From: Acinetobacter oleivorans DR1
GTDB taxonomy: Bacteria; Pseudomonadota; Gammaproteobacteria; Pseudomonadales; Moraxellaceae
Assembly: GCF_000196795.1 (NCBI RefSeq)
Contig: NC_014259.1
Coordinates: 2,604,001-2,668,000 of the forward strand
Direction of reading: 5' to 3'
Length of the DNA: 64,000 nucleotides
Shown: positions 1 through 7,694 of the stretch, in pieces
Position numbering within the stretch: position 1 is the first letter of the stretch
How the letters are laid out: each line of letters starts with the position of its first letter
Notes under the pieces: model-generated
Told to the model about the DNA's origin: nothing
Seen by the model: the letters and a program-made list of their open reading frames with translations, nothing else
The model's database searches: none
Program-made: the position numbers and the translations under genes

Positions 1-446
1 CGCAGCATCAAATCGTACAATCTGATCGTATTTTAGGGGTATTTTTTGGCTTACTCTCTAGCCTGAGCTATGCAACATATTCTTGGATAATGAGAAACCT
101 AATTCGCCAAGATGTCGACTCAAGAGCTGCCATGGGAGTGATTTTTGGTATCTCTGCAGTGCTGTTACTACCTACATTATTCATTACGGCACAAAACCTT
201 TTTGTTTACCCAACTAACATTTGGGTTGCGATTTATATTCCGATTGTTCCTATGTTTTTAGGCTATTTATTTTTTAGCTTTGGTCTTAAACGAATTCCCG
301 CAAGTCAAGCTATGACACTAGCTTTGGTGGAAATTCCAGTTGCAGCATTATTAGCAGTTGTTGTAGTGGGTGAAAGTTTAACAATGCATAGTTATTTAGG
401 TTTAATTCTCATTTTCCTATGCGTTATTGTTCTGACCAAAAAGTAA
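1..446 (+). CDS. EamA/DMT-family transporter, C-terminal part (5' end outside window)
   Basis: The reading frame is open from base 3 through the first in-frame ATG at base 90, so this is the 3' part of a gene that begins before the window. The visible protein has about five hydrophobic segments separated by short loops, including a glycine-rich helix, a helix ending in a GYLFFSFGLKR-type turn, and a final helix pair around VVVGESL. That is the usual C-terminal EamA (drug/metabolite transporter) half. It is an inner-membrane permease; the substrate cannot be told from the sequence. It is convergent with the DapA-like gene, and a shared bidirectional terminator follows directly. Confidence 0.85.
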   Translation, partial: QHQIVQSDRILGVFFGLLSSLSYATYSWIMRNLIRQDVDSRAAMGVIFGISAVLLLPTLFITAQNLFVYPTNIWVAIYIPIVPMFLGYLFFSFGLKRIPASQAMTLALVEIPVAALLAVVVVGESLTMHSYLGLILIFLCVIVLTKK

Positions 447-459
447 TCCATAGAAATAA

Positions 460-490
460 AAAAAGAGGCTGAATTGTTAGCCTCTTTTTT
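460..490. terminator. bidirectional rho-independent terminator
   Basis: An 11-bp stem (AAAAAGAGGCT with AGCCTCTTTTT) closes an 8-base loop and has A and T runs on its two sides. It lies between the convergent EamA transporter and DapA-like genes and can serve both. Confidence 0.9.
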
Positions 491-502
491 ATGAATACTT
501 AC

Positions 503-1438
503 TTAGATTTCAGCTGACCAGTTACGGTACCACGTACGGAATAACTCATACTGAGTTTCAACATATTTACGTTGCGATTCGCTCAATGCATCAGTCTCAT
601 TAAAGTGTAAGGTATATTCTTTATCACCGTTAAGTACCATTAAGTATTTATAGTAAAGAACAAGATCCGTTCCTTCGTCAAAAGAAGATAAAACTTCTAA
701 TGCACTTGATAACTCTTGTGCTAAGCGACGGGCTTTTGCATCACCTGCTGCAGCTTTCTTACTAAGGTCAACCAACAGTAAAACTTCTTTAGGTAAAGCA
801 TTACCAATCCCTGTAATCGCACCGGTTGCATTACAATTGACGAAGCCATGGAAAACTTGAGTGTCTACACCAGCCATTAAGGTAACTGAATCATCTTGTG
901 AAGTAATGAACTCAGCTGCGTAACGCATATCGGCAGCGCCACCAAACTCTTTAAAACCAATTAAGTTTGGAAACTCACGGCGTAATTCAAAAAATAAATC
1001 TGCACGAGTTGCAAATCCATAATATGGGCTATTGTAAATCACCGAAGGTAAGCTTGGAGCTGCTTTTAAAATGGCAGAAAAGTGAGCTTTTTGTGCAGCT
1101 GGTGATGCGCCGCGTGATAGTACACGTGGAATAACCATAAGCCCTTGTGCACCTACCTTTTCTGCATGAGCTGCATGAGAAACTGCTTCTTTTGAATTAA
1201 CTGCACCAGTACCAACAATTGTTGGAATGCCAGCAGCAACAAGTCGTGCTACACCTTCTTGGCGTTGAGCTTCTGTCAATAAAGGCCAATCACCCATAGA
1301 ACCACAATACACTACCGCACTCATGCCAGCTTCAATCAGCTCATGCCCTTTTTTCACAAGCGCGTCAAAATCTGGCTCACGGTTAGGAGTACATGGGGTC
1401 ATTAGCGCCGGGATACATCCTGTGAAGATATTACTCAT
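503..1438 (-). CDS. dihydrodipicolinate synthase/N-acetylneuraminate lyase family protein
   Basis: This 311-residue protein has the length and layout of the class I aldolase DapA/NanA family. Visible family residues are the probable catalytic Tyr135 in the VIYNSPYYG segment and the Schiff-base Lys163 in IGFKEF. The usual GTTGE phosphate/carboxylate loop is replaced by GSMGD at about residues 46-50, which argues against a true DapA. Relatives act as lyases or deaminases on pyruvate-derived substrates, for example the hydroxyproline and sugar-acid pathways. The substrate here is not determined. A perfect 18-bp palindrome lies about 100 bp upstream and may be the operator of a GntR-type regulator, but no such regulator gene is in the window. 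Confidence 0.85.
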   Translation of the reverse strand: MSNIFTGCIPALMTPCTPNREPDFDALVKKGHELIEAGMSAVVYCGSMGDWPLLTEAQRQEGVARLVAAGIPTIVGTGAVNSKEAVSHAAHAEKVGAQGLMVIPRVLSRGASPAAQKAHFSAILKAAPSLPSVIYNSPYYGFATRADLFFELRREFPNLIGFKEFGGAADMRYAAEFITSQDDSVTLMAGVDTQVFHGFVNCNATGAITGIGNALPKEVLLLVDLSKKAAAGDAKARRLAQELSSALEVLSSFDEGTDLVLYYKYLMVLNGDKEYTLHFNETDALSESQRKYVETQYELFRTWYRNWSAEI

Positions 1439-1543
1439 AATTATTCCTCAGTAATACAAATAAAACTCTGGGTAGTCGTACTTTCGAGTTAATCCATCTC
1501 AAAAGTTATGGAATGGGATTAATAGCTGCTTAATCATTCTTCA

Positions 1544-1561
1544 TATATCGTATACGATATA
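1544..1561. promoter_or_regulatory. 18-bp perfect palindrome, candidate GntR-family operator
   Basis: TATATCGTATACGATATA is a perfect inverted repeat about 105 bp upstream of the DapA-like start. Its ATCGTATACGAT core resembles sites bound by FadR/FCD-type GntR regulators, which often control sugar-acid or amino-acid lyase genes. Regulator identity is inference. Confidence 0.5.
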
Positions 1562-1739
1562 CAACAAAAAGAATAGTCTTCCTTTCCAAATTCTTTACCG
1601 ACGGAAAAATTCATATAAAACAAATATTAATTTTAATAATCGAATTAAAAAGCAAAATTTGACTCATATTTTTTTTAAAAATTGGATGTAAAAATTTATG
1701 GAATTTAAAAATTAGTGCTCAGAATAGAAATTAAATCCG

Positions 1740-1925
1740 AGTTTATAGGCGCTTAAAAAACAACCGTAGAACATTAGCCATTAGTCGCACCTCCCTATTT
1801 TTATTCATTTTTGCTGGTAAAGTGCTTTCCATGGTTTGATACAACCTACTTAACTCAGATGCATAATTCACCTGTTCTTGCATCTGATGTTTTTCTGCCT
1901 CTAGTCCGCTAGGGGCTTTTTTTAT
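1740..1925 (+). ncRNA. candidate structured small RNA ending in an intrinsic terminator
   Basis: The 542-base gap 1439-1980 has no convincing ORF, but its last part can fold on the plus strand. An 8-bp stem (TCAGATGC at 1855-1862 with GCATCTGA at 1880-1887) is followed by a second stem (GCCTCTAG at 1897-1904 with CTAGGGGC at 1909-1916, one G-T pair) and seven T. A terminator with no gene before it on that strand points to a short independent transcript, or an attenuator for the lipoprotein gene at 1981. The 5' end is a guess. Rfam class unknown; C4-antisense-like RNA was considered but could not be confirmed. Confidence 0.4.
1897..1923 (+). terminator. intrinsic terminator without an upstream ORF
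   Basis: An 8-bp stem with a TCCG loop is followed by seven T on the plus strand. It has T rather than A on its left side, so it works in the plus direction only. It ends about 58 bp before the lipoprotein gene at 1981. Confidence 0.75.
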
Positions 1926-1980
1926 TATTGATTTAAATACTGATATATTAAATTTCTAGACATAATGAAAGACAAGAAAA

Positions 1981-2604
1981 ATGAATCGAATTTTCAAATT
2001 AAGTATTTTAAGTTTTCCGGTTTTATTGTTAAGTGGTTGTATTGGCTGTTATAACCCGACAGGCTGTAACCGTGATACTTCGCCTTATTTCTATACAACA
2101 CAAATCAGTCAAGTCAAAGGCGTAACGGTTCCTGTTGGAACAAAACTAGTTTATAAATCTCAAAAGTCCAAACAGAAAAATGAGCAAACTGCGCCCCTTA
2201 AAGAAGAACATATAACAGGAATAAAGCTACCAAAAGATAGCGCTATGCTTTGGGGAGGAATGCCCACCAATCATCTCCTTCAATTTGCTAACTCCGAAAT
2301 GCAGGGATTTACAGCCTACCGAGCACAAGAAGCTCCCGCTGTATATTCCAATCAATTTTTAAAACTCTGGAAAGAATGTGATAGTGATTTAGATATCTCG
2401 ATCAAAAATAAAAATGACTGGAGCTTTAATCCCGCAAATATGAAAATTATTGGATGTGGAATTAACTATCAAGAAAGAGCTTCATACAACACCAACAATC
2501 CAAGCCAAGATAAAGTTGATATTTTTCTCATTAAAATTAATCAGGCTTTGCAACAACTGACTAAACAAAAAGAGTATCCAGTCATTCGTTATTCCCAAAA
2601 TTAA
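1981..2604 (+). CDS. hypothetical lipoprotein
   Basis: A 207-residue protein starting with a short positively charged stretch, a hydrophobic segment and a clear lipobox (LLSGC, Cys at about residue 20), so it should be lipidated and held at a membrane facing the periplasm. The mature part has several cysteines near the start (CIGCYNPTGC) and at about residues 127 and 160, which may form disulfides. No domain family is recognised. The start is supported by an A/G-rich stretch (AAAGACAAGAAAA) just upstream and by the signal peptide beginning at that Met. A terminator follows at once, so it is probably a single-gene unit. Confidence 0.75.
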   Translation: MNRIFKLSILSFPVLLLSGCIGCYNPTGCNRDTSPYFYTTQISQVKGVTVPVGTKLVYKSQKSKQKNEQTAPLKEEHITGIKLPKDSAMLWGGMPTNHLLQFANSEMQGFTAYRAQEAPAVYSNQFLKLWKECDSDLDISIKNKNDWSFNPANMKIIGCGINYQERASYNTNNPSQDKVDIFLIKINQALQQLTKQKEYPVIRYSQN

Positions 2605-2610
2605 AGTCAT

Positions 2611-2640
2611 AAAAAAGCCTGCATTTCAACAGGCTTTTGT
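2611..2640. terminator. bidirectional intrinsic terminator
   Basis: AAAAGCCTG (2613-2621) pairs with CAGGCTTTT (2630-2638) around an 8-base loop. It lies between the plus-strand lipoprotein and the minus-strand DUF333/I78 lipoprotein and can serve both. Confidence 0.85.
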
Positions 2641-2679
2641 ACTTCAAGATTTGGTTTAACAAACTTTAATTAAAACAAA

Positions 2680-3114
2680 TCAACCACAAGTTGCCTGAGT
2701 AATTTTCTTAGAAGCAGGATCAATAGTAACTGTAACTCGGTTTGTGCGGTAATCCATTGTCATTGGTTGACCTGGAGCTACTGTGCGCACAATTTCTGAT
2801 TTAGTTTTTTGTTTAATTTGATCATCAGTCAGGCCTGATTGCCCCACTAATTTTTGAGCTTCTTCTGCTACACAGTTCGCTTGATTATCACGGAATAATT
2901 TCCATTCTTCAACGACTTGGCCATTTGGTAAATGACAATACCCAACCTGACCATTTGCTTCATTTCTAATTTCTAATTTCCCACCTTGTTCAACACAATA
3001 TTGACTAGCTGGGTTTGGTGAACCAATTTTTGGTGGAGTTGAATCTTTATGTTGTACAGACGAACAAGCCGTTAACGAAACAAGCGCTAAGCCAAGAAAG
3101 ATAGTTTTTTTCAT
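2680..3114 (-). CDS. DUF333 + I78 peptidase-inhibitor-like lipoprotein
   Basis: The start is placed at 3114 because the protein then opens with a standard lipoprotein signal (MKKTIFLG, lipobox LTAC); a longer frame to 3162 adds 16 residues before the signal. The first half of the mature protein is a DUF333 domain (YCVEQGGKLEIR, then YCHLPNGQVVEEWKLFR), often seen in proteins labelled putative hemolysin. The second half fits the inhibitor I78 family (AQKLVGQSG, then a TMDYRTNRVTVTID strand and a terminal CG). It probably acts in the periplasm or at the outer membrane, perhaps restraining a serine protease. That role is inferred from family only. Confidence 0.85.
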   Translation of the reverse strand: MKKTIFLGLALVSLTACSSVQHKDSTPPKIGSPNPASQYCVEQGGKLEIRNEANGQVGYCHLPNGQVVEEWKLFRDNQANCVAEEAQKLVGQSGLTDDQIKQKTKSEIVRTVAPGQPMTMDYRTNRVTVTIDPASKKITQATCG

Positions 3115-3273
3115 AATTTTTTGCTTCTTACTAAAAAAACTAAAGATATCAAAAAAATTCATGTTTCATATGACTTGTTTACAATAAAAAACTCACTTGA
3201 ATGTTCTAGCAAAATAAATTTAATTTATTGGAAATTAAGATATTCCCAATTAAAAGCCATTTTTTGAACTATT

Positions 3274-3738
3274 CTATTCAGGTCTTTCTAAAATTCGGGC
3301 CCCTGATCCGTCTTGTCCTAAAATATCTTCAGGATTTCTTAATGGACATTGCTCTAACGATAAACAACCGCAGCCAATGCACCAGTCCATTTCATCTCTT
3401 AATCGAGTTAATTTTTGAATTCGATCATCCAAATTTTCTCGCCAATGACTCGATAAATCCTTCCATTGCTTAGCTGTTAATTTGCTACCAATCGGATACT
3501 GACTCAAAGCTTCTTTAATCTCATTTAAAGGAATACCTACCCTTTGAGCAACTTTAATAATCGCAATATATCTTAAAATAATTAAGGGATAGCGACGTTG
3601 ATTACCATTAGTTCTTATACTTTTTATAAGTCCTTTCGCTTCATAAAAATGAAGGGTTGAAACAGGAACCCCGCTCCTTTTTGCAACTTCACCCACAGTC
3701 AAAACGCGACTAGGGTCAGCTTTTTTATTTTCACTCAT
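3274..3738 (-). CDS. soxR: redox-sensitive MerR-family activator SoxR
   Basis: A MerR-type winged-helix domain at the N-terminus ([21 protein letters not shown]), a dimerisation helix, and the diagnostic [12 protein letters not shown] cluster that holds the [2Fe-2S] centre of SoxR. SoxR is oxidised by redox-cycling compounds and then switches on target promoters. The frame extends to a TTG at 3753, but that codon lies inside the SoxR box, so the ATG at 3738 (MSENKKAD) is preferred. There is no soxS beside it, as in most bacteria outside the enterics, so its targets are presumably elsewhere. A canonical promoter and a SoxR box lie directly upstream. Confidence 0.95.
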   Translation of the reverse strand: MSENKKADPSRVLTVGEVAKRSGVPVSTLHFYEAKGLIKSIRTNGNQRRYPLIILRYIAIIKVAQRVGIPLNEIKEALSQYPIGSKLTAKQWKDLSSHWRENLDDRIQKLTRLRDEMDWCIGCGCLSLEQCPLRNPEDILGQDGSGARILERPE

Positions 3739-3747
3739 CACAATTGA

Positions 3748-3794
3748 CCTCAACTTTACTTGAGGTTTATAAGAGTACGTCTTTGTTTTGTCAA
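3748..3794 (-). promoter_or_regulatory. soxR promoter with SoxR box at the start site
   Basis: On the minus strand TTGACA (3789-3794), 17 bp, then TATAAA (3766-3771) form a near-perfect sigma-70 promoter. Immediately downstream is CCTCAACTTTACTTGAGG (3748-3765), an 18-bp near-palindrome matching the SoxR box (enteric form CCTCAAGTTAACTTGAGG). The box covers the expected start site rather than the -35/-10 spacer, which suggests autorepression rather than activation. Confidence 0.8.
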
Positions 3795-3938
3795 ATAAAT
3801 AACAGGGATTTTGCTATATGTTATGAGCCGCTTTTATCAAGTTATAGGTCTTATCTGTAAAAGCAAAAGACAAAAATGGATTGATGATTAATCCAGTTCT
3901 ATTTATAAAATAACTTGCTATCAGTTAAATTTAAGAAA

Positions 3939-4232
3939 TTAGTTTTGTAGAGTACAGGGACATCCACAAATCCAAAACATGTTGTAAACGAAAGGCATTG
4001 GGGCGCCTAATGGATAGACTTTAATTTGCTCGATCTTATAAGTTTTTTTACGTGATTCAATGTGAAGTATATTATCGTGACGTGCAATCACAATTCCCTT
4101 TTTATATAATTTTTTCCTTTCATTCTTTGCATCAAATTTATATACCAAAAAGTAAACTTTTTCTCCTACGCTAATCTTTGAATGATTAACCATAATGTAA
4201 CCGTTACAATACTTACATTGCCAATCTTTCAT
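3939..4232 (-). CDS. hypothetical protein with paired cysteines
   Basis: A 97-residue basic protein with CKYCNGY near the N-terminus and CGCPC near the C-terminus, spaced like a possible zinc ribbon. The middle is rich in Lys and aromatic residues and resembles a small beta-barrel (VGEKVYFLVYKF, KKGIVIARHDNILHIES), perhaps KOW- or SH3-like. I do not recognise the family. Upstream signals are weak (GAG close to the ATG). It stands alone between soxR and an AT-rich gap, so it could be a real orphan gene or a chance frame; its low-complexity-free composition favours a real gene. Confidence 0.5.
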   Translation of the reverse strand: MKDWQCKYCNGYIMVNHSKISVGEKVYFLVYKFDAKNERKKLYKKGIVIARHDNILHIESRKKTYKIEQIKVYPLGAPMPFVYNMFWICGCPCTLQN

Positions 4233-4671
4233 ATCTCAAATTATCACACGCTTAAATTAAAAAAACACACTGAATTTTATAGTATAAATTTATTAAAGAT
4301 ATAAATCTAAAGAAATACTTTAATTGAAAAAATAAGGTTTATTTGTGACACATATCACAATAAAAACTTAAAATTATATTTAGATACATCAATCACTTAT
4401 CAAAAAATATTTAAGTTTTATTATTTTAAAATATATAAAACCCATCCATAATTTATTTAAACATATAGTATATTTAACAATAACCTTAAGGCTAATTATA
4501 AAGACGACTTCAATATTTGGTATAATATTTATTTGATTATATTTAGTTTAGTATTAAAAATATTAATAGATAAAATTAAATTAATTTCACAGTAAAATTG
4601 AAAATAATTCATTTCACATTATATAAAAAATAAATATATAATGAATTGCATTACAATTTAATTTTTTTATT
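4233..4671. other. AT-rich intergenic region without recognisable genes
   Basis: About 440 bases, strikingly AT-rich, between the start of the 97-residue protein and queH. I see no ORF with a ribosome site, no terminator stem and no clear long repeat. It presumably holds the promoters of both flanking genes and would suit H-NS binding, which is inference from composition only. Confidence 0.5.
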
Positions 4672-5331
4672 ATGTCAACTCAACGTTTAAAATTAGAACT
4701 CCCATCTGGACATGATCAATTATTACTTCACTCCTGTTGTGCTCCTTGTTCAGGAGAAGTTATGGAAGCATTGATCGAATCAGAAATTAAATTTTCAATA
4801 TTTTTTTATAATCCTAATATTCATCCAGTAAAAGAATATCTCATCCGTAAAGAAGAAAATATTCGTTTTGCCGAAAAGCATAATATTCCATTTATTGATG
4901 CAGACTATGACACTGACAATTGGTTTACTCGAGCAAAAGGTATGGAAGATGAACCCGAACGTGGTATTCGTTGCACTATGTGCTTCGATATGCGATTTGA
5001 ACGAACTGCCCTTTACGCACATGAACACGGCTTTAGTCTCATCAGTAGTTCGCTAGGAATTTCTCGCTGGAAAAATATGGCGCAAATCAATGACTGCGGA
5101 ATTCGTGCTGCTGCGCACTATCCTGAAATTCAGTACTGGGATTACAACTGGCGTAAAAACGGTGGCTCAAGCCGTATGATTGAAATCAGTAAACGAGAAG
5201 AGTTTTATCAACAAGAATATTGTGGCTGTGTATATTCTTTAAGAGATACTAATCGCTGGCGTATGGGTAATGGGCGTGATCGTATTAAACTGGGTGTTAA
5301 GTTTTATAGTAATGCCATGGAAGAAGATTAA
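4672..5331 (+). CDS. queH: epoxyqueuosine reductase QueH
   Basis: QueH (former DUF208) makes the last step of queuosine tRNA modification, reducing epoxyqueuosine. The 219-residue protein shows the expected cysteine sets: CCAPC at about residues 23-27, CTMC near residue 103 followed by DMRFERTA, and YCGC near residue 184, which in the family bind an iron-sulfur cluster and an extra metal. The length is normal for the family. It is an alternative to the cobalamin-dependent QueG. It is a single gene with an AT-rich upstream region and a weak ribosome site. Confidence 0.92.
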   Translation: MSTQRLKLELPSGHDQLLLHSCCAPCSGEVMEALIESEIKFSIFFYNPNIHPVKEYLIRKEENIRFAEKHNIPFIDADYDTDNWFTRAKGMEDEPERGIRCTMCFDMRFERTALYAHEHGFSLISSSLGISRWKNMAQINDCGIRAAAHYPEIQYWDYNWRKNGGSSRMIEISKREEFYQQEYCGCVYSLRDTNRWRMGNGRDRIKLGVKFYSNAMEED

Positions 5332-5386
5332 TTTTTATTTCTCTTTAAGAGTTAATTAAGCTATTCGGAACTATATTTATTTTTGA

Positions 5387-5418
5387 TAAAAAAACGGCCA
5401 CATCTGGAGAATGTGGCC
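5387..5418 (-). terminator. intrinsic terminator for the MocR-type gene
   Basis: GGCCACAT (5396-5403) pairs with ATGTGGCC (5411-5418). On the minus strand the stem is followed by seven T, so it ends transcription coming from the MocR regulator. No T run follows on the plus strand. Confidence 0.85.
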
Positions 5419-5608
5419 AAAAGGTGTACTAAATAAGCTTTGATGTAGTTAGATTAATTGTGCTAGCTTAAAATAATATTAATTAAAATTAACTTTTAAA
5501 AATTTTAATAATATCTCTATTTTCATATAACCAATTGATCATCATAGAAATTCGTATTTAAGCATTTAAAGAATGATTAAATTTATCTAAATAACAAAAC
5601 TTAGGCTA

Positions 5609-7087
5609 TTACTTTTCTTGTAAATATTGTTCAATTTTTTGAATGTTTTCAATAATTTCATTAGGTGTGTGGGCCGCATAGCCAAAAAGTACCGCGCCCT
5701 TTTTGTTTGGCATCTGACAATATCTTGATAATGGCTGAACAGCCAAGTTTAGAGCTGAACACTGATCAATAAATTCTTGCTCTGTCCACTTACCTTTTAA
5801 CCAACACACTGCATGGATACCTGAATCTGTGGGTTGAACACTAAGCACATCTGAAAGATGCTCATCAATAGCTTTAATCAATGCTTGTTGGCGCTCATAG
5901 CAAGCTTTTCGAACTTTGCGTACATGCCGAGCATAGTGGCCTTTTTGTATAAATTGAGACAAAGCCACTTGCTCTAAATAAGAACTTCGAACATCGGTAT
6001 AGTATTTGGCTGCACTAAACGTTTCGATCAATGCTTCAGGCACAACCATGAATCCTAACCGAAACTCTGGAAACATCATTTTGGTAAAAGTACCAGAGTA
6101 AATGACTCTTTGCTGCTGATCTAAACCTTGTAGAGCTTGAATAGGATGTGTGCCGTAGCGAAATTCACTATTATAGTCATCTTCAAAAATCCACTTCCCT
6201 TGTTGAGATGCCCAATCAAGTAACGAAAAACGGCGTGTGAGACTTAAGGTCCCACCTACAGGAAACTGATGTGAAGGCGCTGTATAGACCAGTTTGCTTT
6301 TTGAATAACGATGAATAATGTCAGAGACTTGCATTCCCTCTTCATCACTTTCAATTAAATTTACCTGCGCACCAAAACTTCGGAAAATATTAAAAGCTGC
6401 GTCATAACCTGGTTCATCTAAACACACCTCATCATTTGTTTGAAGTAAAGCATAGGCTGTTAAATGAATAGCTTGCTGTGTCCCATTTACGATAATAATT
6501 TGCTCTTCGTTGCAGTTCAGCCCTCGGGTGGAGCGAACATATTCACAAATTGCCTGACGTAGAGGCAGATAGCCACGCGGGTCGTGAAATTGACCAAGCT
6601 GATAATACGACTGCCGCCAAGCTTGATTTAATAACTTTCCCCAAAGTTGATGAGGAAATAAATCAACACAACCTACACCTACATGGAACATTTTTTTCTT
6701 TTGACTTGCCCATGACTGCTCTCGCCATGAATCCAATAAAGCTTCAATATTCGGATTAATATTTAAGGATTGATGATTATTTTTAGACGTTTTTTCTGAA
6801 TTTTCTTGGACATGTATTAAATGATCTGGCACAACCTCAGCAACATAGGTACCCGAACTTGGTTTGGTAAATAAATATCCCTCATCAAGTAATCGTTCAA
6901 GAGCTGCCAATACAGAATTTCTTGAAATTGACATCACCTCTGCTAGGGCACGACTTGAGGGTAATTTTGTTCCAGCAGATAGTCTTCCATCTAAAATAGC
7001 ATCACGCAAAGCCGAATATAGCCCATCTTTAATCTGACCTTTTGGCAAAATCAAATGTGGGAAAGATGCCGAAATCGAAGCTGCCAT
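5609..7087 (-). CDS. MocR-type GntR/aminotransferase transcription regulator
   Basis: This 492-residue protein has the MocR plan: an N-terminal GntR winged helix (residues about 17-85, with KLPSSRALAEVMSISRNSV), a linker, and a fold-type-I aminotransferase domain. The domain contains the expected PLP region: an FEDDYNSEFRY segment, and a Lys in YSGTFTKMMFPEFRLGF (about residue 335) that would bind PLP. Such proteins sense PLP or an amino acid-PLP adduct and usually regulate the divergent neighbour, here a GNAT acetyltransferase 111 bp away. PdxR is the best known member, but no pdx genes are near, so that name is not used. Confidence 0.9.
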   Translation of the reverse strand: MAASISASFPHLILPKGQIKDGLYSALRDAILDGRLSAGTKLPSSRALAEVMSISRNSVLAALERLLDEGYLFTKPSSGTYVAEVVPDHLIHVQENSEKTSKNNHQSLNINPNIEALLDSWREQSWASQKKKMFHVGVGCVDLFPHQLWGKLLNQAWRQSYYQLGQFHDPRGYLPLRQAICEYVRSTRGLNCNEEQIIIVNGTQQAIHLTAYALLQTNDEVCLDEPGYDAAFNIFRSFGAQVNLIESDEEGMQVSDIIHRYSKSKLVYTAPSHQFPVGGTLSLTRRFSLLDWASQQGKWIFEDDYNSEFRYGTHPIQALQGLDQQQRVIYSGTFTKMMFPEFRLGFMVVPEALIETFSAAKYYTDVRSSYLEQVALSQFIQKGHYARHVRKVRKACYERQQALIKAIDEHLSDVLSVQPTDSGIHAVCWLKGKWTEQEFIDQCSALNLAVQPLSRYCQMPNKKGAVLFGYAAHTPNEIIENIQKIEQYLQEK

Positions 7088-7198
7088 AACAAACTGGTAC
7101 TGTAAAAAATATCAAAAGTGTACCTTATAAAAACACCACTATCAAAACTACACTCTAGTTGTCCATTTTCCATTACTTTAAAATAGAGTGTAATTATT
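7088..7198. promoter_or_regulatory. divergent control region between MocR gene and GNAT gene
   Basis: The 111-bp gap holds TACACTCTA (7149-7157) inverted as TAGAGTGTA (7184-7192), and two direct TATCAAAA copies starting near 7110 and 7140, the first followed by GTGTAC and the second by CTACAC. MocR proteins often bind direct repeats plus an inverted one, so this is a likely operator region. Exact contacts are inference. Confidence 0.5.
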
Positions 7199-7654
7199 AT
7201 GCAAAATCAAGATATTCAAATCGTGCCTGTTCAACAGCAGGACTATTCACAATGGGAAAAATATTGGCTTGCTTATCAAAATTTTTATCAGGTAAATTTA
7301 CCTCTTCATGTCACAAAAGTGACTTGGGAACGCTTTTTCAATGAAAATGAACCCGTTTATTGTGCTGTTGCCAAACAAGGTGAGCAAGTTTTGGGAATTG
7401 TGCATTATGTTATTCATCGTTCAACATGGGCAGAAGATAATTATTGTTATTTAGAAGACCTCTATGTTTCACCCGAAGTTCGTGGACAACACATTGGTAA
7501 GCAACTTATTGAATATGTGCAGAAGCAAGCAATTGAACACAACTGTGACCGTTTATATTGGCATACTCAAGAAACCAATCTAACAGCACAAAAGCTTTAT
7601 GACTGGATTGCACAAAAACCAGGGATTATTGAATATCGTATGCCTTTGAACTAA
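7199..7654 (+). CDS. GNAT-family N-acetyltransferase
   Basis: A 151-residue single-domain GNAT protein. The acetyl-CoA loop is visible as VRGQHIGKQLIEYV (family motif R/QxxGxG/A) at about residues 98-111, preceded by the beta strand LEDLYVSPE, and the C-terminal half has WHTQETNLTAQKLYDWI, typical of small GNATs that modify amines or amino acids. Cytosolic. It is divergent from the MocR regulator and is its likely target, which would point to a substrate linked to amino-acid or PLP metabolism. The substrate cannot be told from sequence. Confidence 0.88.
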   Translation: MQNQDIQIVPVQQQDYSQWEKYWLAYQNFYQVNLPLHVTKVTWERFFNENEPVYCAVAKQGEQVLGIVHYVIHRSTWAEDNYCYLEDLYVSPEVRGQHIGKQLIEYVQKQAIEHNCDRLYWHTQETNLTAQKLYDWIAQKPGIIEYRMPLN

Positions 7655-7662
7655 AGAAGTAA

Positions 7663-7694
7663 AAACACCAAAAGTTGGAGTGCTTTTGGTGTTT
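7663..7694. terminator. bidirectional intrinsic terminator
   Basis: A 12-bp stem AAACACCAAAAG (7663-7674) with CTTTTGGTGTTT (7683-7694). It lies between convergent genes and overlaps the last bases of the YcaQ-type gene. Confidence 0.9.

Noticed and set aside
3228..3473. 81-residue plus-strand ORF opposite soxR
   Set aside because: It overlaps the conserved SoxR C-terminus on the other strand; no supporting signals.
3739..3753. TTG start giving SoxR five extra residues
   Set aside because: The TTG lies inside the SoxR box and close to the predicted transcription start; the ATG at 3738 fits better.
4795..5056. Small ORFs on both strands inside queH
   Set aside because: Shadow frames of a well-conserved enzyme gene.
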